From contig RPFO01001800.1 of NCBI GenBank assembly GCA_009746045.1, positions 74,501 through 138,500 on the forward strand: a stretch of DNA of 64,000 nucleotides, in the 5' to 3' direction. The notes beneath the pieces were generated by a model. The model was not told the origin of the DNA and did not search any database. It saw only the letters and a list, made by a program, of their open reading frames with translations. Each line of letters starts with the position of its first letter. Within the stretch, counting starts at the first letter, position 1. The stretch is from Mesostigma viride. Lineage: Eukaryota > Streptophyta > Mesostigmatophyceae > Mesostigmatales > Mesostigmataceae. Positions 1 through 34,667 of the stretch are shown in pieces. The position numbers were made by a program, and so were the translations under genes.

Positions 1-3000
1 AGCATGCCGACCGCATACTACTAGGAGAAGGGAGGGTACGCCATGACCTGACCCGCTCCGCTAGCCAAACACATCGAGTAGCAGGGTGAAGCAACATGAA
101 GCAGGTGCGTGCGATGGGAAGAAGGTTGGTGTTATGCGAAGCAGGGTGGAGCAGGGTGAAGCAGGGTGAGCCGTTTGCAGTGCATCCCATGCCGCACCGC
201 GTTGTCGAGGATCCACACGCACACCGCCGTGCAGCCGTCCGTCCAGTCCTCTGTGAGCCAACCCCGATTGGGTGCGCCCAAGTCATCCCAAGTCAGCCCC
301 ATCCAGCCAACGCAACCCAGCCCAAAGACACCACAGTTGCAAACGGAGCAGCCACAGTTGCAACAACTTGTTAGCAACGATTAAGGATGCGAGACACAAC
401 TTGTTAGCAACAATTAAGGATGCGAGACACAACTTGTTAGCAACGATTAAGGATGCGAGACACAACTTGTTAGCAACGATTAAGGATGCGAGACACAACT
501 TGTTAGCAACGATTAAGGATGCGAGACACAACTTGTTAGCAACGATTAAGGATGTGAGGCACAACTTGTTGGCAACGATTAAGGATGTGAGGCACAACTT
601 GTTAGCAGCGATTAAGGATGCGAGACACAACTTGTTAGCAACGATTAAGGATGTGAGGCACAACTTGTTAGCAAATGCACATGGATAGGCGCGGTGATGG
701 TGAGGCAGCATGGGCGCTGTGATGGTGAGGCAGCATGGGCGCTGCGATGGTGAGGCAGCATGGACGCTGTGATGGTGAGGCAGCATGGTCGCTGTGATGG
801 CGAGGCAGCATGGGCGCTGTGATGGTGAGGCAGCATGGATGCTGTGATGGTGAGGCAGCATGGACGCTGTGATGGCGAGGCAGCATGACGCTGGGATGGT
901 GAGGCAGCATGGGCGCTGTGATGGTGAGGCAGCATGGATGCTGTGATGGCGAGGCAGCATGGATGCTGTGATGGTGAGGCAGCATGGTGGGCGCTGTGAT
1001 GGTGAGGCAGCATGGACGCTGTGATGGCGACATGGGCGCTGTGATGGTGAGGCAGCATGGGCGCTGTGATGGTGAGGCAGCAGGACGCTGGGATGGCGAG
1101 GCAGCATGGACGCTGGGATCGACCACACAGATGCGCTCTTGCAGTGAGAAGCTGCTACCTGCCGACTGGTAATGAATCGATTACAAGGGCCTTTTAGTCC
1201 CGTGTAATCGTTTCACTACCAGTGCTTGGTGTGCGAAAGGACATGCTAAGCCATATACAGCACAGTCTGAGTCTCTGCCGGGGTTCACTTTGTTCCAAAG
1301 CACGTGACTCACCCTCCTTGGACTGCCGCAGCAACGCCTCATCCAACGTGCGGAACCCTGCCAGGGGGGTACATGAGCACAGGGGGAAACATGTCCGTGG
1401 CCGTGATGAGGTTTTGATACAAGAACGCGTACCAGTTCTGGGTGTGTTTGCAATTTGCAGCAGATGACAGCAGTCGGCGGGGTTACAGCAAGGCACCCCA
1501 TTCATCCCATCAGGTAACCACCACATGGTAGCCACAGCGGCGACAGCCAGGGGCACATCCCTCACAAGGCTACACCCATGATCAACATTGTCATTGTTCT
1601 AGCAGAACTGTAATACATGAAAACAGCAACTAATGACTCTAACTCCACACCCAGGAGGACATACCCTCCACATCACGTGCCCAGGTCGGGGCGCTAACTT
1701 AGCGCTTCCAGACTATCACATCAAGTTTCATGGAACCAAACGTTGCGATGGCCCAGGCGTGCGAGCCTATGCCTGCGGCCCCGAAAGACTTCGATAGGGC
1801 ATACTAGGGAAGTGAAGTAGTCATTATCTTCTTACATCCCTTTGTTCAACGCTGTAGGGCATGCCTTTTACAACATGAGCCAGTAGACCAAATGTGCCTA
1901 CCCCGCGATTCTCACTGCGCACACCCGCTCCCATACCTAGCCCACGCCATACGGCGTGCCTGCGTGCGTGCCGGCAAAGGCAAAGGGACAGCCCGTGACC
2001 TCGGCAATGTCCCCAGCGAGTGGGCAGCTAGGGAAGGTATTGCTAATGAAAATGAACCTCAGGCGGGAAGGTTCTAACCAGGGACCAAGGACGACAGCAG
2101 TTGGTGGGAACCCTTTGCACACACCGCTGCTTGTGCCACGACAATGGCCACTGCTGCCCTACCCTCTGTGATGGCTCGCTTGGCTGCCTTGTGGTCGATC
2201 TGGCGGTGGAAAGGAAAGATCAAGGCAACAATCGGACCATGGCATGACAGCACATGGGGGCGGAGGTGCACAAGTTGCAGTAGTATGAGAAAGGAGCGGT
2301 AGACCAGGATGAAATAGCGTGTGCAAGGCAGGGGGGAGGCAGGCGCCACAACCCATCCATTTGTAAGAGATGCGTCAACCTTGACTAGACAGCGCTCTAT
2401 GCCCGTCCAACTGGACTAGATGCGTCCAAATGGACTACTAAGGCATGGCCCTCGACAACCAACCGCTTGCAGGGACCAGCCTCGTGCCTCGAGCCCAAGC
2501 CCCCTCCCCCCTTCTCGCCCCACTCCCGTTGCTGACACATGGCCACTTCCAAACAAATCCACCCACCCTGGGCCCGCACAATCATCTCTTTAATCATCCT
2601 CCCGTGCGCCCACCACGTATCACTACCAACAAATGCGCATGCCCCCGCCGTGTAGCAGTATACCATGGTTGGCACACTGCAAGCATGCCCCCACCTTGTA
2701 CCTGCGCATCGAGCTGTGTAGGAACGCGCGCACGCGGCAAGCACGCCCCCACCTTGTACCTACGCATCGAGCTGTGTAGGAACGCGCACACGGCAAGCAC
2801 GCCCCCACCTTGTACCGGCGCATCGAGCTGTGTATGAACGCGCACACGGCAAGCATGCCCCCACCTTTTACCTGCGCATCGAGCTGTGTATGAACGCGCA
2901 CACGGCAAGCACGCCCCCACCTTGTACCTGCGCATCGAGCTGTGTATGAACGCGCACACGGCAAGCACGCCCCCACCTTGTACCGGCGCATCGAGCTGTG

Positions 3001-4704
3001 TAGGAACGCGCGCACACGGCAAGCACGCCCCCACCTTGTACCTACGCATCGAGCTGTGTAGGAACGAGCGCACACGGCAAGCACGCCCCCACCTTGTACC
3101 TGCGTATCGAGCTGCGTATGAACGCGCACACGGCAAGCATGCCCCCACCTTGTACCTGCGCATCGAGCTGTGTATGAACGCGCACACGGCAAGCACGCCC
3201 CCACCTTGTACCTGCGCATCGAGCTGTGTATGAACGCGCACACGGCAAGCACGCCCCCACCTTGTCCCTGGGCAACCCTGCCGCCATCACGTGCGTATGA
3301 AGGTGCTGCTGCGCGTAGGCCGCCGCGTTGCGGCCCGCGTGACCATCGAACACGGCAAAGTAGGCACACCTGTTTATTTATAGCACGTGGGCGGCCAAGA
3401 AGTCACAATGAGGCTCATCCATGCGCAGGCACGCCATGGGGGACAGGGCCCGCATGCCACACAGCAAGGTAAAGCAGCGAGGAAGGAAAAGAAAAATATT
3501 AAGAAACCTACCCATGACGAGAAAGCAGTCAACTGCCCATGAACAGGGAGGTCTTGGAGCCTACCGACACACTTTATGACAGGTTGTAACGCAAAGCTTC
3601 CTGCCAGGCCCTTCTGTAGTAAGAAGCTGTGGGCTGTACGAGCGCGCTGACATGTTCCCCAACCCCCAACCCTCGCGCCCTCGCCCTCTTCTGGTCACTG
3701 CTCTGCCCCCATACCGTGGGCCGCCCTTGCTACCCAGTCATCTGCCTGGTTCCTACGATGATTCGTCTGGGTTCATGGGTATGATGATTATTCTAGATAC
3801 CCATGGAAGCGTGGACTAAGGGAGGCGTCGGAGCCACCCATGGGTGGTAGGATGGGTGACCCCGTGGAGAGCGTTCCCGACAAGACACTGCCAAGCAAGC
3901 CGATAGAGGTGCGCAGCGAAACGAGGCCAATGACAGGGCCGGGGGTACATTCCCACAACGACAACGCCATTAATGCCTAGGCACTGCATGTCTTTGTGAC
4001 CCGAGAATAAAGCAAACTCTTTTCTCGTTTGGACACAATCCGTCCAGCGTTACCTGAGGACTCCCCCTTTTTCATCCCTGGCATCCGGCATCATCACCCA
4101 CGCGTCTTCCATCGTAGGTCGACACCCCTTCTCCTCCCAGACGCCGGCATCCAGGGTGATGACGCCTTTGGATGCCGACGTGGCCTTGTGGCTGTTTCCC
4201 GGGTCCGCAGTCGTCGCACCAGGCGCGCCTGGTTCAGGAACACCCGCAAGTGGCGCTGCCACCACTTCCGCGGACGCAGGCAGACCGGCAGCCACGATAG
4301 GTACGTCAAGCGCCGAGGACTCGGGCATGCGTGCATTCTCCGGTGCCATCACCGCGGTCATGTCGGGGCCTTCACCTTTTTCTAGCAATTCGGCCGCCGT
4401 CGGCTCGGGCAGGCTTGAGGCAACGACTCCAGGTCCCGTATCTCCTCCATGGTCTGGTCTCTTTGACGGAAGCGTAGACAGCAGTTGCTCCCTGTCGTCT
4501 CGGGAAAAGGCACATGATGGTAGGAGGAGCCAACTCAACTCAGTCTACGAAGTACGAAAGAAAACTGCACTAACATTTACCAGTACGGTATGGGCATTTA
4601 AGTCTGTTCGAAACCCTGCTGGAAAATCCGGCGGCTCACCCTGCTGCCCGCTTCTTCGTGCTTTCAAAGCTCCCCTCCACAAGTGGCGGAAGGGGAACGT
4701 CCAT
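1..4704 (-). CDS. PP2C-family Ser/Thr protein phosphatase, ILKAP-like (3' end beyond window)
   Basis: Metal-dependent protein phosphatase. Exons on the minus strand: 4704-4640, 4491-4054, 3369-3261, 2199-2163, 1357-1313, 250-198. All phases match and give 249 codons. The start at 4704 opens MDVPLPPLVEGSFESTKKR. A low-complexity Ala/Pro region of about 110 residues follows, then the PP2C core: GCRPTMEDAWV (motif 1), FAVFDGHAGRNAAAY (metal-binding DGHxG), KRAITEGFRTLDEALLRQ, then DWTDGCTAVCVWILDN, the GSTA-type motif. The order and spacing around KR..I..FRTLDE and DGCTAV resemble the ILKAP branch; that is an assignment from memory of the family. The later GDSR and C-terminal metal-binding motifs must lie left of base 1. 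The DGHAG motif has Ala where many members have Gly, a tolerated variant. The gene is head-to-head with the topoisomerase gene. The tiny 37- and 45-nt exons are supported mainly by phase and by the protein they spell. Confidence 0.88.
357..673. repeat. 33-bp minisatellite, about 9 copies
   Basis: Tandem 33-bp units built on AACTTGTTAGCAACGATTAA, with a few A/G and C/T variants between copies. It lies in the intron of the PP2C gene just upstream (in the gene's direction) of the exon at 250-198. The open frames across it are repeat artefacts. Confidence 0.95.
690..1118. repeat. 25-bp minisatellite, about 17 copies
   Basis: Tandem units of about 25 bp built on GATGGTGAGGCAGCATGG, with occasional short deletions, in the same PP2C intron as the 33-bp array. 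Together the two arrays occupy most of the 1,062-bp intron between the exons at 1357-1313 and 250-198. Confidence 0.95.
1165..1223. other. 59-bp imperfect hairpin inside a PP2C intron
   Basis: The arm starting ACTGGTAATGAATCGATTAC pairs with the end of the segment, whose reverse complement begins ACTGGTAGTGAAACGATTAC, leaving a short central loop. It could be a tiny foldback (MITE-like) element or an intronic small-RNA precursor; the sequence alone does not decide. Confidence 0.6.
2688..3260. repeat. 56-bp minisatellite starting at a PP2C 5' splice site
   Basis: About ten 56-bp units fill the 5' end of the PP2C intron after the exon 3369-3261. On the gene strand the exon ends GGGACAAG and the intron opens GTGGGGGCGTGC. 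Every repeat unit carries the same junction as TACAAG followed by GTGGGGGCGTGC, so each unit recreates a donor-like site. The 56-bp period is not a multiple of three. Confidence 0.93.
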
Positions 4705-7662
4705 TGAATCCTACTAGTATCCTTTCAATTGTGTCCTCGTCAGTCTCCCACGCCCGTGCACCCGCTCAGAGAAACAAGCACGCACGCAACTTTATTCCGT
4801 TATGGAAAGGAATTGAGGTGTCCTGCTATTCCCGCTATTTGATTTGCTTCAAAGCAATGCAATTCACGGCCATGCTTTCGAACGATGCGTCCCTCCACCG
4901 CTAGATGGCTGGGCCACGGTCGTGGCGCAACGTGGCGATGGCTGTCAGCACGTGGATCATTACTTGGCACAAACGTGCACTGCTGCGGTGCCATGCAGAT
5001 TCCGGCTGATCAGGAATCCCGACTGGCGGGAAACATGACTTGGCTCAGGTTGCACAACTGGGATGCACAAGTACGGATTCCTGAGACAGGTCTATACTTA
5101 AGATGCCGTACTATTAACTATTGTACAGGGCTTATCGGAGATCCGGAAAATGCAAATTCCTTCAGTTGCAGGACGATATCCTGCCGCCCGAATTAATTGC
5201 CATTATTTAGTGGCTCATCCACTATCAATCCAGTAGCATCGCTAACGTGGACGTAGCCTTCACGTCGGTTTTCCTGCACAGAGGTGGCCATAGCTGGCAT
5301 TTTACACCACTCTGCGCGTAGCTTTCAAGGTGTTGACCAAAATGCTATCAATGTGTCGCATTCTCTGATCCCCCTTTGGGTTCTAAGCAGATACTTTTGC
5401 CTCCCAATCCCTGGGGATTATCTGCATTGCGTACTGGCCAGACCTCAATATTGCTGCCCTTGCGTGATCTTCTCACTGGTGTCTCCAAGTACGTTCGCCG
5501 CTGCTAAGATGGCATGTGTTAGTGCCCGCTATAAGCCGTGGGACGCCGATGTTTGTACGTGTGCAACTAGAAAGCCGTGATTATTATGGTCGCCACCCCG
5601 CTCTGTATTACCTTAGCCAATCTTATAATTCATGTTTCCGATTTGTCGCACTGAGAGCCGCATGTAGAAGATTTGGGACGTCTCACTGCTTGCCGTTAGA
5701 AGTGGTAGTTTGCCTGTAATAATAAGCACTGCAGTCTTATCATGTTGCACGATAATGGTGTATCGAACACTGGTGGACGTTTGCACAGGATATAACCCGC
5801 TAGGCTCCGCGAGGGTTCCCCCCCAATAGTTGGTGCCGGTTGGCAGCAGTTGCGTACGCGTGTGCATCGCCACTGCCTGCGACATGGTTGGCGCTGTGGG
5901 ATATAGATCTCTGTGTGGCTGGCACGGCCCCCTTATGCTGGCATCCGGGACACAGAGGCCCCCGTAGTCACTCAAATCCGGGTGTGGCGGGGGCTTTTTT
6001 GCGTTTGGGGCACGTGGTTAGGTGTTTAGTATTACCCTATCGGATGGTGGGTGCTACATGGCGTTGTGGGAGGGCTCGCCAGGGGGTGAGCGGGCCGTCT
6101 CACCGCGCCGCAGTCTTACAGGTGTCCCAGAATTATTGCCTGTGTTCCAAAGTCTGAAATGTCATTGAGGGGTCGGTTTGCTAGGATCTAGCGCAATTCC
6201 GTTCGCTTTGTCAGAGTGGGAAGATTGACTCCTCGGAAAGGATAGCTTTCCGGAGCTTGCTGGCCCCATCGTCTGGTGGTATGGTTGGTGTCAAACCATT
6301 GCAGCCGTGCTTGTTTGTACTCCCCTCCCAAAAAAGTGTAGAAGACATCGCTGCCTTAAATGGTAATGCACTAGCGTTCCGTTGTAATACATGGAAATTA
6401 CCACCTATATCTGTCATTTATGGTAGAAATAGGCAGTTTGATATGTTCACTCGCCCTGTCTGCATGGTTGCTGGCTGCCAGTGACAAATCGCTCGTTGTT
6501 CAATGCACTGCGTATGGGTGTAAAACTATCATCGTGGTGTTCCATGTGCTTAATCAAACTCTACCCTCTGTTGATTTTTGTAAACATGATCCATGCCCTG
6601 TTGGCTCCACCCACCCACCCACCCACCCACCCACCCACCCAGCCACCCACCCACCCACCCACCCACCCACCCACGCACCCACCCACCCACCCACCCACCC
6701 ACCCACCCACCCACCCACCCACCCACCCACCCACCCACCCACCCACCCACCCACCCACCCACCCACCCACCCACCCACCCACCCACCCACCCACCCACGC
6801 ACCCACCCACCCACCCAACCACCCACCCACCCACCCACCCACTTACCCACCCACCCACCCACCCACCCACCCACCCGCCCGCCCGCCCGCCCGCCCGCCC
6901 GCCCGCCCGCCCGCCCGCCCGCCCGCCCGCCCGCCCGCCCGCCCGCCCGCCCACCCACCCACCCACCCACCCACCCACCCACCCACCCACCCACTTACCC
7001 ACCCACTTACCCACCCACCCACCCACCCACCCGCCCGCCCGCCCGCCCGCCCGCCCGCCGCCGCCCGCCCGCCCGCCCGCCCGCCCGCCCGCCCGCCCGC
7101 CCGCCCGCCCGCCCGCCCGCCCGCCCGCCCGCCCGCCGCCCGCCCGCCCGCCCGCCCGCCCGCCCGCCCGCCCGCCCGCCCGCCCGCCCGCCCGCCCGCC
7201 CGCCCGCCCGCCCGCCCGCCCGCCCGCCCGCCCGCCCGCCCGCCGCCCGCCCGCCCGCCCGCCCGCCCGCCCGCCCGCCCGCCCGCCCGCCGCCCGCCCG
7301 CCCGCCCGCCCGCCCGCCCGCCCGCCCGCCCGCCGCCGCCCGCCCGCCCGCCGCCGCCCGCCCGCCCGCCCGCCCGCCCGCCTGCCCGCCCGCCCGCCCG
7401 CCCGCCCCACCCACCCACCCACCCACCCACCCACCCACCCACCCACCCACCTCATCGATATTCTCGTCCACCCGCAAGCCCCTCACCTGTAGCACCTGCC
7501 TTTGCTTGCTCCCTTGGGCGGTCGCAGGCGGTCCAAACCCACGGACCCCCCTCGCGTGTGCTAGTAATGCTGGCAACCTCCAGCACGTGCCTCTTATGGC
7601 AGCACCGCCGCTCCCCTGCCACCGCACCGGGTACCCAGGGCCTAGGAGGTGACGTTGCCAGG
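4705..7662. promoter_or_regulatory. Divergent intergenic region between PP2C and topA
   Basis: No coding exon is recognisable here. The stretch separates two start codons facing away from each other, so both promoters should lie in it. About 4705-6600 is moderately AT-rich and shows no clear motif or gene. The part nearest topA is the tetranucleotide tract at 6607-7451, followed by about 210 bp that would be topA leader. No TATA box is assigned. Confidence 0.5.
6607..7451. repeat. 845-bp CCCA/CCCG tetranucleotide array
   Basis: Blocks of CCCA alternate with blocks of CCCG, with scattered single-base slips (CCG) and variants. The minus strand carries hundreds of GGG runs and could form G-quadruplexes. 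The array ends 211 bp upstream of the topA start codon. Long open frames in several frames (Pro/Thr/His, Pro/Ala/Arg or Gly/Trp/Val) are artefacts of the 4-bp period. Confidence 0.97.
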
Positions 7663-30727
<23,065 letters not shown>

Positions 30728-33644
30728 TTGTTGGTCCCCATCGGGGGAGGAGAGATGTGGGGTGGCCTGGCTTGGGCCCAGTCTAATGCATTCCGTATGG
30801 CCCGCATACGTCTTCAGAAAGAACTGATGATAGGTTGTGAGTGCAGGGCAATGCATACTTTTGATAAAACTAACTCACTATGCCACAACGCTATGGCACA
30901 AAGCTCGCTATGGAACTATGGCACAAAGCACGGATTTTCAGCTGACACACACAAACAAAATCGAATTATATATTATGTTGGACATGCACACACGCTGGTT
31001 ATACCTCCTTGATACACACAGTGACATTGCCATTTACAACCAGGTTATGATCCTTTCAGCAAAGAGGTACAGATCTTTACATCTGCATGGATTGTAGTGG
31101 AGGATCATTTTATTTCGTTACAAGTGCATGTGAGACGTGCCGCCGGCCCGGCCCAGCTGGGTCAAGTTGCCTAATTAAACATCAAAGTGGCAACCAGCGC
31201 AGGCCGGCCAGCATAGCAGAAATGCATGCAAGTCAGCATATGAGACTGCAATTTACGTGTAAAAATATTAATTCATCAATTCATTAATGACACTGCATCC
31301 CTAACCAATGCGTGTGGACTACTTACGAGAGAATTCTTCGCTAAAACCAAGGTAAAACTATTCATAAATGTGGACAGCGGACAATCAATGAACAAGCTAG
31401 ACGTGACTGCTATTTCTTACATGTGGGCATAAACCAATCCTCAATGAGTGTGGTGTGTGAACTAGCTGGTGGATGGGCATGGATGGATGGTGCAGTAGCG
31501 AAGAGTCAATTGTCTGGAAGAACCGGTTTCTTCCTGTCTAACTTGTAGCAGTGAGGGTGCGGGCGCCACGGCCCACACCACGTACCCGGCCATAATTCGT
31601 CGCACATGTCCGGCTGTACGACCCTCCGTATCGGCGCCTATGGCTCAGACTCCAGGTCTGCCGCTTACGACTCTACGGCCCTGCCACCCTCCGGCGCAGC
31701 ACCTCTATGTATGCCTCTTTGCCATCTACGCATTTCCTTCCGTACGGCGCTTTTGGGGCCCTTCAACGTACGACCAGGCCTAGCTTTCCGCCTTGCAAGC
31801 CTAGTCTCGCATCGCCTTGCGGCTCGACCCCCCACGTATCCCTGGAGTTTCAAGCTCTCCAACTCCGGCTCTTCGGCTTTGCACTAGCTCTATCATCGGC
31901 TTTACGGTTCGCCTCCTCTCCGGCCAACGGCTATCGGCCGCCGCCGCCGCGCAGGGGTGGTATCCATCATCATTAACTACCTGCCGACTATCTTGACATG
32001 TCCGATTTGCTGCCATATTATGGACAAACCTAGCTGGAGGTTCCCCGGGCGTAAACCCGCCCCGTCTAGGGTAGCACATGTCCATGCCTACATAGCCTAT
32101 CACGGAAAGTCCAGTGGCGACCTTGCCGCGCGCCGCCTGGGCCATGCCACGTGAGGACAAAACGCCCGGGCTGCGCGGGCTTAGTGCCAGTTAGTCTGTC
32201 TGATGTGTCTACCTGATCTGTGCGGGCCAGGTGCCCGGCTAGGCCCAGGCGCCTGTGCCTAAGAATGTTGGAAGAATATCATTAAGGCTGCGAGAGTTCG
32301 GTACTGCAGTAGGCCCCAGCGGTACGATAGATATCGACCCCCACCGGCACTACGGCGTTTTATTAGCTATTATAAATGGTGACGGAACCTTTTTGCCACT
32401 TGGGCAATAGGTCACGTGAACACGGAATAGATACCGGCGAGTGGTTCTCGCCGGGTATATAGTTACGGACCTAATTGCCCAAGTGGTAAAAAGGTTCCGT
32501 CACTATTTATAATAACTGTGGGGGTGGGGTTGAGGGGGGATTGGCGGTTTGAGGACTTATGCTTTCAATCACCATTTTGATTAGAACTTCATGCCAACGC
32601 GTCGAGGTGACGCCGACAGTTGGCTCGGATGGCCAAGTAGTATGATTCTGCGTCTCCACGCATAATTAGAAATGTGCCATGCGGCTGTTACACCTTGTGT
32701 TGGTTTTTACATCCAGTGTTGTGTGAAGTTCGGCTTTTGTTCGATCGAGGCCTTTTGAGAAAGTTTCCAGGCCTTTGAACAAAGTGCACTGTGACAAGTT
32801 CGAGTCCTGTTTAGTAGTGCCCCTGCATTGGTCGCAAGGCCTCCAATCCGCCTGGGGTTGGCTGATAATTGGTCAAGTCTGTCATGCCCATGTAGGACGA
32901 CAGTGCATATCAAGATTCATTGACGCTTCATGGAGATTCTGCCACTGATTGCATGGCCTGTGTGTTGTTTTGAACTATACGAGTGTAAATTAAGTTAGTA
33001 GATGGAGGCAGGAATCTCACCCTTGGACCCCATGTTCTGATTCGTCCATTTCAGGCTAACGTTGAAGCATGCATAAACATGCACGTTCTATTTAGCAGCA
33101 TTTCAGCTCGCGATTGTAGGAACGTTGGTAATTGTGATAATCTATCGTGGTATAACTATTAGGTTAATAAGCTTAATTATTCATCCATGCTCAAACGCCT
33201 TTTGCTCAGTGACATTATTCAGTTGAACCTGTGGCCTGCCTTTCTACTAAAGGTAACGAGAGAAGGGGGGCTGGGCGGGGGGGTCCCGTTGCTGTGCATG
33301 TCATCAGATCGATCAGAAAGCAACAAACGTGCAAACACTAGCGGCCCAAATCTGAGATTCCGCGGAACATGCATAGAAAATAAGAAAGCTCAGAAGCTAC
33401 CAGCAAGGGATCGAACATAGGACCTTTTGCATGATTTTCCGGCTGTGTGAGTCTCCTGATCCGAAGGTATCTGATCACTTAATAACGTTTCGAAACAGCC
33501 CAACTGCGAAAAAATCTATTTACCGGAGAGGGGTGCCAATATGTCCTTTTTGCTGTGCACCAAACAGGGATGAACTAAAAGCCTTGTAGTAAAGGTACCC
33601 ACTCAACAAGTCAGTACCCCGTGCCTCTCCCAACGGAGGCGCGT
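30728..33644. other. Intergenic: topA 3' flank and unannotated DNA
   Basis: No convincing gene. About 30728-31260 is probably the topA 3' UTR. Around 31580-31960 there is an unusual stretch rich in TACGGC/TCGGC-like words with short open frames on both strands, none resembling a known protein. A foldback element lies at 32365-32517. AT-rich DNA without clear features fills 32520-33600. Confidence 0.5.
32365..32517. mobile_element. 153-bp foldback MITE-like element
   Basis: The left arm AGCTATTATAAATGGTGACG pairs with the right end, whose reverse complement is AGTTATTATAAATAGTGACG. Pairing continues through GGAACCTTTTTGCCACTTGG and GGCAAT.AGGTC, and again through the inner arms ATACCGGCGAG / CTCGCCGGGTAT around a loop near 32443. 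Almost the whole element folds into one hairpin. No coding capacity; a target-site duplication is not obvious. It could alternatively be a small-RNA hairpin locus. Confidence 0.8.
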
Positions 33645-34256
33645 GAATGAATGAATGAATGAATGAATGAATGAATGAATGAATGAATGAATGAATGAAT
33701 GAATGAATGAATGAATGAATGAATGAATGAATGAATGAATGAATGAATGAATGAATGAATGAATGAATGAATGAATGAATGAATGAATGAATGAATGAAT
33801 GAATGAATGAATGAATGAATGAATGAATGAATGAATGAATGAATGAATGAATGAATGAATGAATGAATGAATGAATGAATGAATGAATGAATGAATGAAT
33901 GAATGAATGAATGAATGAATGAATGAATGAATGAATGAATGAATGAATGAATGAATGAATGAATGAATGAATGAATGAATGAATGAATGAATGAATGAAT
34001 GAATGAATGAATGAATGAATGAATGAATGAATGAATGAATGAATGAATGAATGAATGAATGAATGAATGAATGAATGAATGAATGAATGAATGAATGAAT
34101 GAATGAATGAATGAATGAATGAATGAATGAATGAATGAATGAATGAATGAATGAATGAATGAATGAATGAATGAATGAATGAATGAATGAATGAATGAAT
34201 GAATGAATGAATGAATGAATGAATGAATGAATGAATGAATGAATGAATGAATGAAT
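33645..34256. repeat. Pure GAAT array, 153 perfect units
   Basis: 612 bp of uninterrupted GAAT. It directly abuts module B at its right end (GAAT then CGGATTTC). The long Ser/Phe/Ile/His open frame on the minus strand is a period-4 artefact. Confidence 0.98.
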
Positions 34257-34667
34257 CGGATTTCTTTGAAAAGAGTTTCTCGAAGTGAGGCGGGGAATAA
34301 GGCCGCTCACGGGAGCCGCCTGGATGGTCGGCTGAACCGGGCGGGTTTGGCAGATGTAACCGGATTTGGCTAATGGCTGGCGACCTGGAATTGTTAGTAG
34401 GGGCAGTGGCCCTATTGTGCTACAATCTCGAAACAATCTTATGCTTAAAGTTTGACAGGGCCGGGTTTGTTGAACCGGTTTGTTGAATGATAATTAGAAC
34501 CTTTCGGAAAGGGTATTTGATTGGTTGTTGTTTTTGTGGTACGGTAGGTGTCGCTGCATTCTCAGGTTGGCGTGTTAAGTTAAGCTCGGTTGTTGATGTC
34601 AGCCCCGTGCTAGGGCAGTTTGACTACTTTGGCGGCGTAGTGACATTGTTGTGGTCTTTTTTCTTGT
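34252..34667. repeat. Module B, copy 1 (416-bp direct duplication)
   Basis: Identical by eye to 35671-36086, offset 1,419 bp. It starts TGAATCGGATTTCTTTGAAA and ends just before GTAAACG. Short open frames within it show no recognisable protein. Confidence 0.95.

Noticed and set aside
5958-6000. GCCCCCG / CGGGGGC stem followed by six T residues, like a Rho-independent terminator
   Set aside because: The surroundings are eukaryotic intergenic DNA with no bacterial gene upstream; a 7-bp GC stem with a T run is expected occasionally. It could still be a Pol III stop or a relic of transferred DNA.
6420-7652. Several 300-600 codon Pro/Thr/His/Ala/Arg or Gly/Val/Trp frames around 6.5-7.5 kb
   Set aside because: They are artefacts of the CCCA/CCCG array. 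Only the 3' part of one frame, from the ATG at 7663, is real (topA exon 1).
33395-33485. tRNA-like segment on the minus strand (GTTCGATCCC resembling a T arm / B box)
   Set aside because: The T stem pairs poorly and no complete cloverleaf or acceptor stem could be drawn; at most a decayed tRNA-derived SINE.
33603-34436. 277-codon minus-strand frame of Phe/Ile/His/Ser repeats
   Set aside because: Translation of the pure GAAT array; no gene signal on either side.
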